From positions 1 through 20,555 of the forward strand of contig CAYYZY010000144.1 of the NCBI GenBank assembly GCA_964475955.1: DNA of 20,555 nt. The letters are read 5' to 3'. The position numbers and the translations under genes are program-made. Shown one piece after another: positions 6,744-13,979 of this stretch (position 1 is the first letter of the stretch; each line of letters starts with the position of its first letter). This DNA comes from DATKZH01 sp964475955. Lineage in GTDB: Bacteria; Planctomycetota; Planctomycetia; Pirellulales; Thermoguttaceae. The notes beneath the pieces were generated by a model. The model saw only the letters and a program-made list of their open reading frames with translations, was not told where the DNA came from and made no database searches.

Positions 6744-8426
6744 TCACCATACCGCCGGGTCGCGGTGGTAGTCGATGCCGATTTCGTCCAGGCGGCGCCC
6801 GTGGGCCTTCAGCCGCTGGAGGAAGCCGGGCCAATCGCGGGCGTCTTTCGCCGACCAGCCCACCTCGGCGAAGGCGCAGAGCCGCGGGAAGACGAGCTCG
6901 TCGTGCCGGTGCTGCGGGAAGCCCCACAGGCACGGCTCCAGGCCGAGCACGTGCCGGGCCTTCTCCGGGGAAAGCTCGGGCGGAGTCGGCTCGAAGGCGT
7001 AGCACGTTTCCAGCGCCAGCCCGCGGTAGTTGAGGTAGCAGTTCTTGTTGGTCGACATGACCACGTCGTGCCCCGCGTTGGCGGCCGCGACGGCGTGCTT
7101 GGCGTCGAGCCACGACTGCACGGTGGCGTCCGGCGCCAGCCCGCCCTCGACGATCTCCGTCCAGCCGATGATCCGCCGGCCCTTGCCGACCACGAATCGC
7201 TCGATCCGCTTGACGAAGTAGCTCTGAAGCTCCTCCTCGCTCGCGAGCCCCTCGGCCTTCATGCGAGCCTGGCAACGCGGGCACTTGCTCCAAACGCCCT
7301 TGATGCGCTCGTCGCCACCGATGTGCACCAGCGGCGAGGGGAACAACTCGATCACCTCGGAAAACACGTCCTCGAGGAACTCGAACGTCTTCTCGCTGCC
7401 GGCGCAGTAGTTGTTCGGGTAGTCGAAGTAGCTGTCGACCGGGTCCTTGCGGTTGGTCGCGGTCGGGCAGCGAAGCTCCGGGTAACACGCCAGGGCCGCA
7501 CTGGCGTGGGCCGGCAGCTCGATCTCGGGCACGATCGTCACGTGGCGGTCGGCGGCGTAGGCCACCAGGTCGCGCACTTCGTCCTGGGTGTAGAAACCGT
7601 GGGTACACTTGCCGTAGACGCGCCGCCAGCGGGGGGCCACGGCGGGCCACTTCTCGACGTTCGTCAACTCGGGGTACTTCTTGATCTCGATCGCCCAGCC
7701 CATGTCGGTCAGGTGCCAGTGGAGCCGGTTCAGCTTGTAGAGGGCCATCGTGTCGATGTACCGCTTGGTGAACTCGACGGTGAGGAAGTTGTGGCCCGGA
7801 TCGAGCATCAGGCCGCGCCAGCGGTAGCGGGGCCGGTCTTCGACGTGCACGCACGGCACGGTCCACTCGACGCCGGTCGTCCGGCACGCGCTTTCCACGG
7901 CCGCCGGCAGGAGCTGGCGGAGTGTCTGGACGGCGTAGAACAGGCCGGCCGGCGTGGCGGCCTCGGCGAGCACGCGGTCGGGCTCTACGGTCAACTCGTA
8001 GCCCTCCGGGCCGAGATGATCCTTGCCCTCCGCCGTGCGCAGCACGACGCCGTTTGCCCCTTCGCCCGGCGAGGGAGACTCGACGACGGGCAGCTCCCAG
8101 CCGGTCGGCGCCGCCAGGAGGTCGGCAAGGTACTGCGCCTCACGACGCACATCCGCCGTGGCGCGAATCGTCGTATTCGGACCGAACGTGAACGCGCCGT
8201 CGCCCAGCTCCATCACCGCCGGTCGGGGAATGACGGTCGGCCGAGGCGTCGGGGCGCCGGCCACGAGCGTCGCCATTCCGGCCACCAGCGCCCCACAAAC
8301 CCGAATCGCAAGCGAGGGGAGCGAGCTTTTCTGGAGTGCGGCGACTTGTCGCCGCTTTCTGCATCGTCGGGAGACGAAGAGCGGCGACGACTCGCCGCAC
8401 TCCAAATGACGGCCTCTTCGGCGCAT
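6744..8426 (-). CDS. Exported GH20 beta-N-acetylhexosaminidase
   Basis: 560 residues. Hydrolyses terminal beta-linked GlcNAc or GalNAc from glycans. A GH20b-type N-terminal domain (about 60-195, including YELTVEPDRVLAEAATPAGLFYAVQTL) precedes the catalytic barrel, which begins at RYRWRGLMLDPGHNFL. HIGGDE lies at 368-373, with the D372-E373 pair that stabilises the oxazolinium intermediate and acts as general acid. WHLTDMGWAIEIKKYPELT, EIELPAHASAAL and the late GFPQHRHDELVFPRLCAFAEVGWS fit the family. The ATG at 8426 has AGGAGG 9 nt upstream. The odd part is the first about 44 residues. Almost all of residues 8-44 are encoded by two palindromic repeat fragments (8294-8404), and the hydrophobic signal segment PSLAIRVCGALVAGMATLVAGA straddles the repeat edge. 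A start at the ATG at 8276 would lack a proper signal peptide and a good ribosome binding site. Confidence 0.9.
   Translation of the reverse strand: MRRRGRHLECGESSPLFVSRRCRKRRQVAALQKSSLPSLAIRVCGALVAGMATLVAGAPTPRPTVIPRPAVMELGDGAFTFGPNTTIRATADVRREAQYLADLLAAPTGWELPVVESPSPGEGANGVVLRTAEGKDHLGPEGYELTVEPDRVLAEAATPAGLFYAVQTLRQLLPAAVESACRTTGVEWTVPCVHVEDRPRYRWRGLMLDPGHNFLTVEFTKRYIDTMALYKLNRLHWHLTDMGWAIEIKKYPELTNVEKWPAVAPRWRRVYGKCTHGFYTQDEVRDLVAYAADRHVTIVPEIELPAHASAALACYPELRCPTATNRKDPVDSYFDYPNNYCAGSEKTFEFLEDVFSEVIELFPSPLVHIGGDERIKGVWSKCPRCQARMKAEGLASEEELQSYFVKRIERFVVGKGRRIIGWTEIVEGGLAPDATVQSWLDAKHAVAAANAGHDVVMSTNKNCYLNYRGLALETCYAFEPTPPELSPEKARHVLGLEPCLWGFPQHRHDELVFPRLCAFAEVGWSAKDARDWPGFLQRLKAHGRRLDEIGIDYHRDPAVW
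8294..8317. repeat. Half-copy of the 'AACCCGAA..GCAAGCGAGG' palindromic repeat
   Basis: A 24-nt fragment related to the arm of the larger elements at 16812-16910 and 19172-19309 (CACCAACCCGAA then GCAAGCGAGG there, CACAAACCCGAA then TCGCAAGCGAGG here). Only one arm is present. It lies inside the 5' coding part of the GH20 gene, just downstream (in gene direction) of the other inverted repeat. Confidence 0.75.
8332..8404. repeat. Inverted repeat with 25-nt arms, inside the GH20 reading frame
   Basis: The arms at 8332-8356 and 8380-8404 both begin with TGGAGTGCGGCGA when read inward and differ at two positions. Each arm is itself nearly palindromic (GCGGCGAC-TT-GTCGCCGC in the left arm), so the element can fold as a cruciform or a double hairpin. 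This motif is a familiar high-copy planctomycete repeat (recollection). It is translated as about residues 8-32 of the hexosaminidase. Confidence 0.85.
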
Positions 8427-8435
8427 CTCCAGATC

Positions 8436-8441
8436 CCTCCT
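8436..8441 (-). promoter_or_regulatory. Ribosome binding site deciding the GH20 start
   Basis: AGGAGG on the minus strand lies 9 nt before the ATG at 8426. It is the only strong Shine-Dalgarno near this N-terminus and therefore places the repeat-derived segment within the translated protein. Confidence 0.7.
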
Positions 8442-8469
8442 TTCACACGTCGCCTCGCTCGGCTTCGGC

Positions 8470-9546
8470 TCAGAACGTCACCGGCTGGCCCGTCGCGATG
8501 CTTTCGTAGCAGGCATTCATCGCCTCGATGGTGCGGCGGTGCCAGCGGAGGTTGATCCGCGGCTGGTTGCCGGTGCGCACGCAGTGGACGAACTCGTCGA
8601 CCAGCCCGATCCACTCGTCGAAATAGGTGTACTGCACGGTGTAACGGTCGTTGGGCGCCCCGTTGTGATAGACGTTCGGCCCGAAGCAGTCGGCCGCGAG
8701 CGTGCCGCGGTCGCCGCCGATCGTCAGGTTCACCTCCATGCGCTTGGGAAACACCTCCCAGCCCGGGCCGGGCTCCGGCAGGCGCTCCTCGAGCCGCGAC
8801 CAGGAGGGATCGAGCAGGAAGCTGCATCCGTCGGCCATCTTCCCGTTGACCAGGAGGAGGTCCTCCACCTCCAGGTCGGTGCGCATATTGGGGGCCGCCT
8901 CGGCGTAGATCGAAGCGAAGTCGCTCCCCGTCAGCCGGCGCACCAGGTCGAGCACGTGCGGATGGTCGCACAGGGCCCCGCCGCGGCAGCGCGGGTCGCC
9001 CTCGGCAAGCGGCACGCGGCTCCCGTAGCTCGCCTCGGGCGAGCCTTGCCACGGGAAGGCCCAGACCGGCGACAGCGTGATGTTGGTCGCCTGCACCGAA
9101 CGGATTCGCCCCACGGCCCCGTCGGCCACCAGCCGCTTGACGCGCTCGACGACCGGGTTGTAGTGCAGTTCGAGTTCCACTTGGCAGACCACGCCCGCCG
9201 CATCGACCAGCTCGATCATCCGATCGTACTCGGCCGGATCGAACGTGGGGATCTTCATCGACAACACGTGGACGCCGCGCCGCGTGCAGGCTTCCACCTG
9301 GCGGAGGTGCTCGCAGTTGGCCGAGGCCAGCACGGCCGCCTCGACCTCGGGGTGCCGGTCGAACATCTCCTCTTCGTCGCGGTAGCAGGGCACGCCGTCG
9401 ACTGCGCGCCGGAACCGCGCTTCCACCGCGTCGTCGGCCGCGCAGGCCGCCACCCACTCGAGCTTGGGCGAGTCGAGCAGCGTCTGGAAGTACTTGCGCG
9501 TGTGCCCATGCGTGAGCGACAGCATGGCAACCTTGACCGGCTTCAC
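8470..9546 (-). CDS. Cytoplasmic Gfo/Idh/MocA family oxidoreductase
   Basis: 358 residues with no signal peptide. The start is GTG at 9546, which overlaps the stop of the preceding gene as GTGA and has a near-perfect AAGGAGGT (9552-9559) 5 nt upstream. The N-terminal Rossmann-like region has an unusual loop: VKVAMLSLTHGHTRKY (residues 4-19) stands where GxGxxG would be. The EKP motif is replaced by MKIP, retaining Lys98. RGGALCDHPHVLDLVRRLTG is the typical second-domain motif with a conserved His. The C-terminus FDEWIGLVDEFVHCVRTGNQPRIN..EAMNACYESIATGQPVTF is classic for the family. It is probably a sugar dehydrogenase, or an epimerase or hydrolase variant. The altered nucleotide loop makes cofactor binding less certain. 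It is translationally coupled to the upstream gene and lies 43 nt before the GH20 gene. Confidence 0.9.
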   Translation of the reverse strand: MKPVKVAMLSLTHGHTRKYFQTLLDSPKLEWVAACAADDAVEARFRRAVDGVPCYRDEEEMFDRHPEVEAAVLASANCEHLRQVEACTRRGVHVLSMKIPTFDPAEYDRMIELVDAAGVVCQVELELHYNPVVERVKRLVADGAVGRIRSVQATNITLSPVWAFPWQGSPEASYGSRVPLAEGDPRCRGGALCDHPHVLDLVRRLTGSDFASIYAEAAPNMRTDLEVEDLLLVNGKMADGCSFLLDPSWSRLEERLPEPGPGWEVFPKRMEVNLTIGGDRGTLAADCFGPNVYHNGAPNDRYTVQYTYFDEWIGLVDEFVHCVRTGNQPRINLRWHRRTIEAMNACYESIATGQPVTF

Positions 9547-10448
9547 TCACCACCTCCTTCCGAAGAAGGCGGCGCGTCCCATGTGCCGGAACCGCCCGGA
9601 GCGTGCTTCGCACGAATCGGCCCCGTCTCCCTTTTCGCTCGGAACACCAGGCGCTCTTGCCGGCGGTCCGACTCGTAGGCCAGCTCGACCAACTGACACA
9701 AGCGGTAGTGCTGCCGTAGCAGGTCGGGCACCGACTCGGGGCGGCGAAGCGCGTCGAACGCCGCCCGGACCAGGGCCACACGGTCCGCTTCGAGCCCGAA
9801 CAGCTCCGCGTCGACGTCGGTGTATTGCGCGCTCCCCTGGGCGGTCCAGGCGTAGACCGAGCTTTGCGGGACCTGGGTATCAACCGCGCGGTCGGAGGCG
9901 ACGCCCCGCCGGGCGATCAGCTCGTGGCGGTCGTGGACGGCCGCGCCGTCGGGCAGCGTGGTGCCGGCTTCCACGCTCGCCACCACGCCGTCGGCCAAAC
10001 GCACGATGGCGTTGGCTGCGACGTCGGTTGCGTTGCCGTCCTTCCACATGCTGGCATAGACCCCGACGATCCGGCTTCCCGAGAGCCACTCCAACAGGTC
10101 GAACTCGCGGTAGAGGATCGACGGCAAGGGCAGCCGGCGCCCGTCGGTCAGGCGGGCGAACCGGCACATGAGAAGCGGGGCGATTGTCTCTTCGGCGACC
10201 AGTCGCCTCAGCTCGACGAATCGGCGCTCGTACCGCCAAGCCAACAGCGGAACGGTTCCCTGCGGCAGGTCCCACGTGTCCGACACGCACAGCCGCTCGC
10301 CGGGCACCAGCGCGATTCCGTCGGCCGGCTCGGGGGACGCTTGACCGGCGGCGGCGAACCGCCACCGACCGGGCGGCTCGACCGCGTACTTCCGGAGCAA
10401 GCCGGCCAGCGCGTCTTCGAGATCGGGGCGTGGCGTCGTCGCCGTCAT
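9543..10448 (-). CDS. Protein resembling only the C-terminal domain of Gfo/Idh/MocA oxidoreductases
   Basis: 301 residues from the ATG at 10448 (GAGGG about 7-8 nt upstream). The frame is open further upstream to 10745, but that stretch is repeat DNA and lacks coding character. No Rossmann nucleotide-binding motif is visible. The middle and end read like the substrate-binding half of a Gfo/Idh/MocA enzyme: EFDLLEWLSGSRIVGVYASMW, ANAIVRLADGVVASVEAG, and a final helix HYRLCQLVELAYESDRRQERL that matches the family's closing segment. The stop overlaps the next gene's GTG start by 4 nt, so the two products are made together and may form a heteromer in which the partner supplies the Rossmann fold (inference). 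The assignment to this fold is from motif resemblance only and could be wrong. Confidence 0.7.
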   Translation of the reverse strand: MTATTPRPDLEDALAGLLRKYAVEPPGRWRFAAAGQASPEPADGIALVPGERLCVSDTWDLPQGTVPLLAWRYERRFVELRRLVAEETIAPLLMCRFARLTDGRRLPLPSILYREFDLLEWLSGSRIVGVYASMWKDGNATDVAANAIVRLADGVVASVEAGTTLPDGAAVHDRHELIARRGVASDRAVDTQVPQSSVYAWTAQGSAQYTDVDAELFGLEADRVALVRAAFDALRRPESVPDLLRQHYRLCQLVELAYESDRRQERLVFRAKRETGPIRAKHAPGGSGTWDAPPSSEGGGE

Positions 10449-10513
10449 CGTGGATCCCTCTTGGTGCCGTCCGGCGGGACTTCCAACTCCGATTGTCATC
10501 GGACAAGCCTTGG

Positions 10514-10606
10514 GGCACGGCTCGCCCGCGACAACGCTGCAACTGCGGGCGCGGCGAAACTGCCTGCGGGTTTTCCAGCGCAGTGCAACGTCGGGCAAGC
10601 CGTGCC
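10514..10606. repeat. Inverted repeat in the leader of the sugar gene run
   Basis: GGCACGGCTCGCCCG at 10514-10528 pairs with CGGGCAAGCCGTGCC at 10592-10606 (one mismatch in 15), enclosing 63 nt that are themselves partly symmetric around the middle. It would lie in the 5' untranslated region if the promoter at 10651-10678 is used. Confidence 0.7.
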
Positions 10607-10650
10607 GGGTCGGAAAGCCGGGGTTCTCGGGCGATTCCGAAAGCTCCTGC

Positions 10651-10678
10651 AAGATAGCATGTTCCCCGCGTGCCGCAA
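10651..10678 (-). promoter_or_regulatory. Possible sigma-70-type promoter for the sugar gene run
   Basis: Read on the minus strand, TTGCGG (10678-10673) is followed after 16 nt by TGC-TATCTT, an extended -10 with TATCTT at 10656-10651. Box matches are moderate (3/6 and 4/6). Transcription would begin near 10644, leaving a leader of about 195 nt before the ATG at 10448. Confidence 0.3.
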
Positions 10679-10725
10679 GTCCGGTCGACGACCGCCTTTC
10701 TATTGTTCCATTTTTTCGCGCGTGC

Positions 10726-10784
10726 GCAGCCTCGCGCACGCGCAACCTCGCGCCTTCGCAGCCTTGCGCGTGTGTAGCCTCGGG
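10726..10784. repeat. 16-bp tandem repeat, about 3.7 copies
   Basis: Units start at 10726, 10742, 10758 and 10774 (the last partial): GCAGCCTCGCGCACGC, GCAACCTCGCGCCTTC, GCAGCCTTGCGCGTGT, GTAGCCTCGGG. A degenerate half-unit, TCGCGCGTGC, precedes them. Units are adjacent without spacers. Confidence 0.8.
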
Positions 10785-10858
10785 TGAGAAGGGTGATCCG
10801 AAGCGACTAATCCGGGAGCCCTACGGAGGCCGCAATGAGACCCGACCCCATTTTTCGG

Positions 10859-13800
10859 TCATCGGCATTCGGCGTCGAAGATGCGATCGAAGCGGCGGCG
10901 GGTCTCCTGCGTGTAGCGCTCGAAGTCGGCCAACAGGGCGTCGGTCGACGGGCAGTTGAGCAGCCGGGCCAACTTGGCCAACTCGGCGGGGTCTTCGGGC
11001 AGGCGGTCGCGCGCGGTGTGGCTCACCAGCCGGAGCCGCGACTCGAGCGTGCGCAGGAAACGGTAGCTGGAGTCGAGCAGCGCGAAGTCCTCCTCCGCCA
11101 GATGGCCCGCCTCGTGGAGCGCGGAAAGCGCGCGGGGCGTGTTCGGCACGCGGATCTTGGGCGTGCGCCGGCCGTGCTTGAGTTGGAGCATCTGCACGAG
11201 GAACTCGATGTCGACGATGCCCCCCGCGCCCCGCTTCAGGTTCTCGCCCGTGGCCGTCTCCTCCAGCCGATGACGCATGCGCCGGATTTCGGCGGCGTCG
11301 CCGGCGCGCCACGGGTGCTGGAAGGCGGCTCGGGCGACGGCCGACCGGACCAGGCCGGCCATGCGCCGCGAGCCGAACACCACGCGGCCCCGGCACAGCG
11401 CCTGGCGTTCCCAGAGCTGCCCGTCCCCGGAGCGGAAGTAGCGGGCGAACTGGTCGAGGGACGTGGCCAGCGAGCCGCTCTTGCCCGTGGGGCGAAGGCG
11501 GGCGTCGATCTCGTAGAGTCGCCCGTGGGCGCTCAAGCGGCTGGTCGTCTTGATCACGCGTTGGGCCAGTTGGCTGGCGAAGTGCTGGTTGGAGGTGCCT
11601 TCGGCCTTGTCGGAGCGATCCTCGGGGGCCGTGTTCCCGTCGGCTTCGTAGAGGAAGACGAGGTCGAGGTCGCTGTGGTAGTTCATCTCGCGTCCGCCGA
11701 ATTTCCCCAGCGCGAGGATGGCCATCTCGGCCGGTTTACCGGCGCGGGGGCCTTCGCCGACGGTGGGTTGGCCGAATCGGGCCACGAGTCGCTCTTGCTC
11801 CCGGGCAACGACCTGAGCGAGGCAGGTCTGGGCGATGTCGGAGAGGGCGCCGGTGGTGGCCAGCACGTCTTCTTTACCCAGCAGGTCGCGCACTCCGACG
11901 CGAAGCTGCTGGTCGTTCTTGAAGCTGTGGAGGATGGGGTCGAGGTCTTCGGCGCCCCGGCACAGGTCGGCGAGCAGGGCCTGGAGCGACTCGTGGGTGG
12001 GGAGGCGGTCGAGGACGAGGCTGTCCATCAGGCCGTCGAGCATTCCCGGGTTGCTCGTCAGCAGGCCGGAGAGGTAGGGGCTGTAGGCGCACAGCTCGAC
12101 GTAGAGCTTCAACGAGGGCGGGTTGAAGCTGAACAGCTCCCAGAGCACGCCTTTGCCGCCCAACGAATCGCTGACCTGGTTGAGGTTGACGAGCGTGGAG
12201 TCGGGATCGGGCGTGGCGGCGATCGCACGAATCAGCTCCGGCGCAATGGCGGCCAGGAAGTGGCGGCAGCGGGGCGTGGAGAGGAAGCGGATCTTCTCCT
12301 CGGCGAGGGCCATCAGGTTGCGGTAGGCCGCCTTGACGTCGCGGAAGGGGTGTTTGCCCAGCACCTCGACGATTCGATTCTCGGGCGGATCGGGGTCGAA
12401 CACGAGATCGACCTCGGCCGCGGTGGTCACGTCGTCGCTGAACGCCTCGTGCAGCAGGAAATCGAGGATGCGGCGGTTCTCCTCGGTGCGCCGCCGGTAG
12501 TCTCGCCGGAACTTCTGGAGTGCGGGCTTTGCGGGCGAGTCGACGTACCCCAAGCGCAGGGCGAGTCGGCGGAGTTCTTCGGGCGCGTCGGGGAGGAGGT
12601 GGGTTTGCAGATCGAACATGATCTGGAGCCGGTGCTCGATCTTGCGCAGGAAGCTGTAGTTGGCCTCCAGCAGCGTGCGCTCCTGGTTGGTGAGGCACCC
12701 GACGTTGGCCAGGCGCGTGATCGCCTCGAGCGTGTTGCCGCTTCGCACGCCCGGCATGGCGGTGCCGTTGAGGAGCTGAAGGAACTGGATGACGAACTCC
12801 ACGTCGCGGATCCCGCCGTGGCCCGTCTTGACGTCGCGGGCATCGGCGCCTTCCCCTTCGGTGCGCTGCTCGATGCGGCGTTTTAGGGCCTTGATCTCGC
12901 TGATTTCCGCCCGGCTCAGGTAGCGTCGATAGATCCACGGGTCCAACTGGCGGAGGAATTCGGCGCCCAACTTGCGGTCGCCGGCCACGGGGCGCGCCTT
13001 GATGTACGCCTGACGCTCCCAGGTGCGGCCGCGCACGTCGTAGTACTGCAAGGCGCTGGCGACGCTTCGGGCGAGGGGGCCCTGCTCGCCTTCGGGGCGC
13101 AGCCGCAGATCGACGCGGTAGGGGGCGCCCAACTCGGTGGCTTCGGCGATGAGCCGGACGAGCTCCCGTGCGAGCCGGTCGAAGAACTCGGCGTTGGTGA
13201 TGGTGCGCCGGCCGTCGGTCTGGCCGTCGGCGTCGTAGAGGAAGATCAGGTCGACGTCGCTGGAGTAGTTCAGCTCCTGCCCGCCCAGCTTCCCCATGCC
13301 GAGGACGACGAAGCGGGCCGGTCGGCCGTCTGGCCCCAGGGGGATGCCGCGCTGCGTGGCCACGCGCCGCCAGGCGGCCCCCAGCGCCGCGTCGAGGATC
13401 GCCTCGGCCAGGTAGGAGATCTGCTGGGTGACCGTGCGCAGGCTCTGCTCGCGCACGATGTCGCCATACGAGATTCGCAGGGTCTCGCGGCGCTTGAACC
13501 TGCGCAGGCTCCGCATCACGGCCTGCTCGTCTTCCAGCACGCTCACCTCGCTGACCAGTTCGTCGACGAGCGACCTGCGCGCAAACGCCCGGCCTTCGGT
13601 CATCAGCAGAAGGTCGAGGCTTTCGGGATCGGCGACCAGCAGATCGCTCAGGTGCTGGCTGGTGGAAAGGATCTGGATCAACGTGGGGAGCGTGCCGGGA
13701 TCGCGCTCGAAGAACGTGCCGACCGAAAGCGGGCTCCGCGAGGCGGCCAGGAAGCGGTCGAGGTTGTTCAGGGCCATGTCGGGGTCGGCGCAGCCGGCCA

Positions 13801-13975
13801 GATGCTCGCTGAGCTGGTCGCAAATCACCGACAACAGATCGAGCGTCAGCCCGCGGGTGGCCATGCGCACCAGGTTGGCGTGGGCGCGGCGGGTGTCGAC
13901 CAGGCCCAACGACTTCAACCAGGCATCGGCCGCGCTTGGGTCGTCGAGGTATTGGCGGAGCTCAGCGATGTCCAA
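10859..13975 (-). CDS. glnE: Bifunctional glutamine synthetase adenylyltransferase / adenylyl-removing enzyme
   Basis: 1038 residues. Adds AMP to, and removes it from, glutamine synthetase in response to PII/glutamine status, controlling nitrogen assimilation in the cytoplasm. Both nucleotidyltransferase domains are intact. The N-terminal, deadenylylating half has GMGKLGGQELNYSSDVDL (residues 226-243). The C-terminal, adenylylating half has GKFGGREMNYHSDLDL (757-772). Each is followed by its helical GlnD-PII-linker-like region (for example TGHGGIRDVEFVIQFLQL and GAGGIVDIEFLVQMLQL). The length is slightly above the usual 900-1000. The start is taken as TTG at 13975. It lies 4 nt after the miaB stop, has GGGAG about 7 nt upstream and gives MDIAELRQYL. 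No ATG fits better. It is co-transcribed with miaB. Confidence 0.96.
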   Translation of the reverse strand: MDIAELRQYLDDPSAADAWLKSLGLVDTRRAHANLVRMATRGLTLDLLSVICDQLSEHLAGCADPDMALNNLDRFLAASRSPLSVGTFFERDPGTLPTLIQILSTSQHLSDLLVADPESLDLLLMTEGRAFARRSLVDELVSEVSVLEDEQAVMRSLRRFKRRETLRISYGDIVREQSLRTVTQQISYLAEAILDAALGAAWRRVATQRGIPLGPDGRPARFVVLGMGKLGGQELNYSSDVDLIFLYDADGQTDGRRTITNAEFFDRLARELVRLIAEATELGAPYRVDLRLRPEGEQGPLARSVASALQYYDVRGRTWERQAYIKARPVAGDRKLGAEFLRQLDPWIYRRYLSRAEISEIKALKRRIEQRTEGEGADARDVKTGHGGIRDVEFVIQFLQLLNGTAMPGVRSGNTLEAITRLANVGCLTNQERTLLEANYSFLRKIEHRLQIMFDLQTHLLPDAPEELRRLALRLGYVDSPAKPALQKFRRDYRRRTEENRRILDFLLHEAFSDDVTTAAEVDLVFDPDPPENRIVEVLGKHPFRDVKAAYRNLMALAEEKIRFLSTPRCRHFLAAIAPELIRAIAATPDPDSTLVNLNQVSDSLGGKGVLWELFSFNPPSLKLYVELCAYSPYLSGLLTSNPGMLDGLMDSLVLDRLPTHESLQALLADLCRGAEDLDPILHSFKNDQQLRVGVRDLLGKEDVLATTGALSDIAQTCLAQVVAREQERLVARFGQPTVGEGPRAGKPAEMAILALGKFGGREMNYHSDLDLVFLYEADGNTAPEDRSDKAEGTSNQHFASQLAQRVIKTTSRLSAHGRLYEIDARLRPTGKSGSLATSLDQFARYFRSGDGQLWERQALCRGRVVFGSRRMAGLVRSAVARAAFQHPWRAGDAAEIRRMRHRLEETATGENLKRGAGGIVDIEFLVQMLQLKHGRRTPKIRVPNTPRALSALHEAGHLAEEDFALLDSSYRFLRTLESRLRLVSHTARDRLPEDPAELAKLARLLNCPSTDALLADFERYTQETRRRFDRIFDAECR

Positions 13976-13979
13976 CTTC

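Larger units (their letters stand above)
10449..10858. other. Repeat-rich spacer between the sugar gene run and glnE
   Basis: 410 nt with no supportable gene. It contains a long inverted repeat (10514-10606), a possible minus-strand promoter (10651-10678), a 16-bp tandem repeat (10726-10784) and a short GGGGTCGGGTCTCATT motif just downstream of the glnE stop. No U-tailed intrinsic terminator follows glnE. Confidence 0.75.

Noticed and set aside
8274..8276. ATG at 8276 as the GH20 start
   Set aside because: It has no convincing ribosome site and would leave a truncated hydrophobic segment without an n-region, whereas AGGAGG precedes the ATG at 8426.
10449..10745. N-terminal extension of the orphan C-terminal-domain gene
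   Set aside because: The stretch is made of inverted and tandem repeat DNA with no protein-like pattern. The ATG at 10448 has a ribosome site.
10726..10784. CRISPR array
   Set aside because: Units are 16 bp, degenerate and directly adjacent with no spacers, and there are no cas genes.
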